From positions 1 through 64,000 of the forward strand of contig JAVBNH010000008.1 of the NCBI GenBank assembly GCA_031551635.1: 64,000 nt of DNA. The letters run 5' to 3'. The position numbers were made by a program, and so were the translations under genes. Below are positions 62,238 to 64,000 of this stretch, in pieces; within the stretch, counting starts at the first letter, position 1, and every line of letters begins with the position of its first letter. The notes beneath the pieces are model-generated. The model was not told the origin of the DNA and made no database searches. It saw nothing but the letters and a program-made list of their open reading frames with translations. This DNA is from JAVBNH01 sp031551635 (GTDB lineage Bacteria; Bacillota; Clostridia; Oscillospirales; Acutalibacteraceae).

Positions 62238-64000
62238 AGAATTCCATTTATCTGTAAATCCCACTCCGCCGATTTTGTCAAAGAGATTATCGCTCATACC
62301 CTTCAGCATTTTTTCGAATAAATCGGGTACATGCGGAGCCTTAGGAGCCATGCCGTTATAGGGAGTCATAGCTGAGAGCAGCCTGTCTGTGACCGTCTGA
62401 GCATCGGGAGCGGTAAACACATTGGTCGCCGCGAGCAGTTCAAGAGCCGCGTTATAAGCCGCCTCAAGTTCGACAAATTTCGCATCAGTCGAACCCGCGT
62501 TCTCATTTAAAATCTTTTCCGCTGCGGAAATATAATTTCTGCCGAGACTTTTTATGTCGCGCCCGAGATTAAACTGCGGATATTTCTCAGGCTCGGAGTT
62601 GATGTCGTCGATAGCGCCGAGGGTGACATAGAGCATCAGCTCAAGCCCCGTATCATTGCCTGAAGCCTCATGGTGCTGGCTTTCGCAGAACCAAGTTGTA
62701 TCCGGGAACAAGCAGGTGGAAGCATCAACGCCGCCGGAGGGAGAAATGTATTTCGGGTCATGAGTCGCAAGATAGTCATCGTCAAAAACCTGACCGACAG
62801 GAAGATATGTCGCACCCATAGAGGTGGAGGCGAGATGAATAACCGCGTCGGAATTCGTGTTGACAGAGGACTGCATAATTCCGAAGAAGTTATATGCGCC
62901 TGTCGTGTAAGGTAGATTATAACCGCAGAAGCTGCAGGTCGATACGCCGTATTCGTCGCGCAGACGCAGGAGGTTCACAGGCAGATTCGCCCTCGCCTGA
63001 TTAAATCGGTCGGTCTTTGCGCGTACTGTGTCATATTCTGCGCCGCTCAGCTGCATTTCAGCGATTTCCTCATATTTATCGGGCTTTACCATTGCCCAGA
63101 ACTGAGGATTGCAGCGAATCATTCCGTCCATAATGCCTTCGAGCGCAAGCTGTATTATATCCTCATATGTCTGTCTCGGAAGAAGCCTGATAAGGATATT
63201 CGCGAGATAACCCATAGCCGGATTGTCAGAGCCCTCAGACATAATCATCGGCAGGAAATCACGGTAAAGGAAGGCGTCATCCTTATTGAAATTATATGAC
63301 ATGAGGTCGGTCATAACCTCTGTGCCGTTCAGCAGCGAAACACCGTTAACGATTTTGTTGATGTCGTTCGGATTGCACGCGACGCCGTCCTGCTCAAGAT
63401 TCAAGTCAAGATATGAGGTCAGAACAGTACCGCCGAGGCTCAGCGTCAAAAGGTTAACCTTGTCAACACCCCTTTGAGCCTTGACCATCTGAATGTATTC
63501 ATGGAGCTGCTTACCGGACTCTATAGGATTGCCGATAATCGGATAGGCAAAGAAATAAATATTTTCTTCTCCGACAATATCAATAAAGCTCTGCATCGGG
63601 GCTTCTGAATAAAACTGAGCTTTTCTGTCCGCTGTCATGCCTGCGAGCGGGTAGTTATAGGTCTCGACAACAAGGTTGTTAACCGGTTCGCCTCTGAGAT
63701 TTGTTGATTGAATTTCAAACATTTTCGCAATTGTTTCGGGGAGAGCCTTTTTCAGGTTTTCCGAGGTTTTCTGTCCGAAAAACGAGGACAGTAAAGGAAA
63801 CAGTAGCCCTTTGAGAGCGATATTAGAAGTCTTGGTATTGTCAAGAATGAACATTTTTCCGCCGAGAACACTGCCTTTAGAGTTTTTGACTGGCTCGCCG
63901 TTTTCATTGGCTAAAAAGGAATAAGACTGACCGATGCCGGGCACCATTATGGTCGGATAAATCTGGTCGTCGGCCTTCGCGAGAATTTCAGGGTCAACAT
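62229..64000 (-). CDS. Alpha/beta-hydrolase (lipase-like) protein, N-terminus cut by the window
   Basis: The frame is open from base 64000 (codons continue upstream of the ATG at 63947), so the start is outside the window; 590 residues are visible. An early segment (PTIMVPGIGQS) resembles the opening strand and oxyanion region of lipases and lecithin-cholesterol acyltransferase-like hydrolases. The nucleophile elbow is TLSLGG. Large inserts and a helical tail follow. Probably hydrolyses a lipid or other ester. Whether it is exported is unknown because the N-terminus is missing. Confidence 0.6.
   Translation of the reverse strand, partial: VDPEILAKADDQIYPTIMVPGIGQSYSFLANENGEPVKNSKGSVLGGKMFILDNTKTSNIALKGLLFPLLSSFFGQKTSENLKKALPETIAKMFEIQSTNLRGEPVNNLVVETYNYPLAGMTADRKAQFYSEAPMQSFIDIVGEENIYFFAYPIIGNPIESGKQLHEYIQMVKAQRGVDKVNLLTLSLGGTVLTSYLDLNLEQDGVACNPNDINKIVNGVSLLNGTEVMTDLMSYNFNKDDAFLYRDFLPMIMSEGSDNPAMGYLANILIRLLPRQTYEDIIQLALEGIMDGMIRCNPQFWAMVKPDKYEEIAEMQLSGAEYDTVRAKTDRFNQARANLPVNLLRLRDEYGVSTCSFCGYNLPYTTGAYNFFGIMQSSVNTNSDAVIHLASTSMGATYLPVGQVFDDDYLATHDPKYISPSGGVDASTCLFPDTTWFCESQHHEASGNDTGLELMLYVTLGAIDDINSEPEKYPQFNLGRDIKSLGRNYISAAEKILNENAGSTDAKFVELEAAYNAALELLAATNVFTAPDAQTVTDRLLSAMTPYNGMAPKAPHVPDLFEKMLKGMSDNLFDKIGGVGFTDKWNSRR

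Noticed and set aside
1..64000. CRISPR array, prophage, restriction or other defence island
   Set aside because: No regularly spaced repeats, Cas, integrase, transposase, methylase or nuclease clusters were found; the only short direct repeat pair is the 61-bp one.

Overview
The window looks like a chromosome segment of an anaerobic, low-to-moderate GC Gram-positive bacterium of the class Clostridia. An uncultured gut or rumen member of the Oscillospirales or a near relative fits best; this is an inference from gene content, not a search result. Supporting signs are the order SRP RNA - dnaX - ybaB - recR, a T-box leader, frequent TTG starts with strong AGGAGG-type ribosome sites, near-consensus sigma-A promoters, no outer-membrane genes, and many glycoside hydrolases of plant-fibre and host-glycan type. 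I see no rRNA, CRISPR array, transposase, integrase or phage gene.

Layout. 1-1948 (minus): M20 peptidase (cut by the window edge) and a MefA-like MFS exporter. 2057-8378 (plus): a probable alpha-galactoside operon with its own promoter, encoding a GPH-type transporter, a leucine-rich-repeat lipoprotein, a metallophosphoesterase, a GH4 enzyme and a zinc-ribbon membrane protein. 8393-10660 (minus): GH95 alpha-L-fucosidase. 10842-14643 (plus): DEDDh exonuclease and a large membrane-anchored wall amidase. 14719-17036 (minus): small membrane protein, Gfo/Idh/MocA oxidoreductase, ThuA-like protein. 17204-17803: Fe/Mn superoxide dismutase. 17800-20330 (minus): unknown protein and a FGGY sugar kinase. 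20432-23500 (minus): recR, ybaB, dnaX and the SRP RNA. 23659-28245 (minus): GH39-like secreted protein, cupin, TIM-barrel epimerase, acyl-CoA synthetase. 28305-32599 (minus): an operon nadD-yqeK-rsfS-leuS headed by a T-box. 32698-36919 (minus, with one small plus gene): glycosyltransferase, patatin-like lipase and a PurF paralogue lacking the catalytic cysteine. 37044-47965 (plus): DUF1801 protein, GH30, small DMT transporter, coaX, PfkB kinase, HAD phosphatase, HD protein, CmpB-like membrane protein, a GH106-like enzyme and a cysteine-rich protein. 48030-50420: tRNA-Ala(CGC) followed by an AT-rich, apparently imported segment carrying two copies of a 61-bp direct repeat, a 71-aa protein, a GNAT and an AraC/GyrI regulator. 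50679-52425: an unknown membrane protein pair. 52475-64000: GH3, a CotH/lamin-tail surface protein, a 1588-aa GH38 and a lipase-like protein cut by the window edge.

The hydrolases (GH4, GH95, GH39-like, GH30, GH106-like, GH3, GH38) with the sugar kinases, oxidoreductase, epimerase and GPH transporter describe a glycan-degrading lifestyle. The genes are scattered singly or in small operons, not in one large utilisation locus. Most hydrolases lack signal peptides and probably act on imported oligosaccharides. The GH30 and GH39-like proteins and the CotH protein are exported.

Most unusual points: (1) the 61-bp direct repeat beside tRNA-Ala, each copy a terminator hairpin fused to an extended -10 promoter; (2) a leucine-type T-box placed ahead of nadD, with leuS as the fourth gene; (3) a PurF paralogue with Gly in place of the nucleophile Cys; (4) a 77-bp dispersed inverted repeat and a second small palindrome family; (5) structured leaders ahead of the DUF1801 and GH38 genes.
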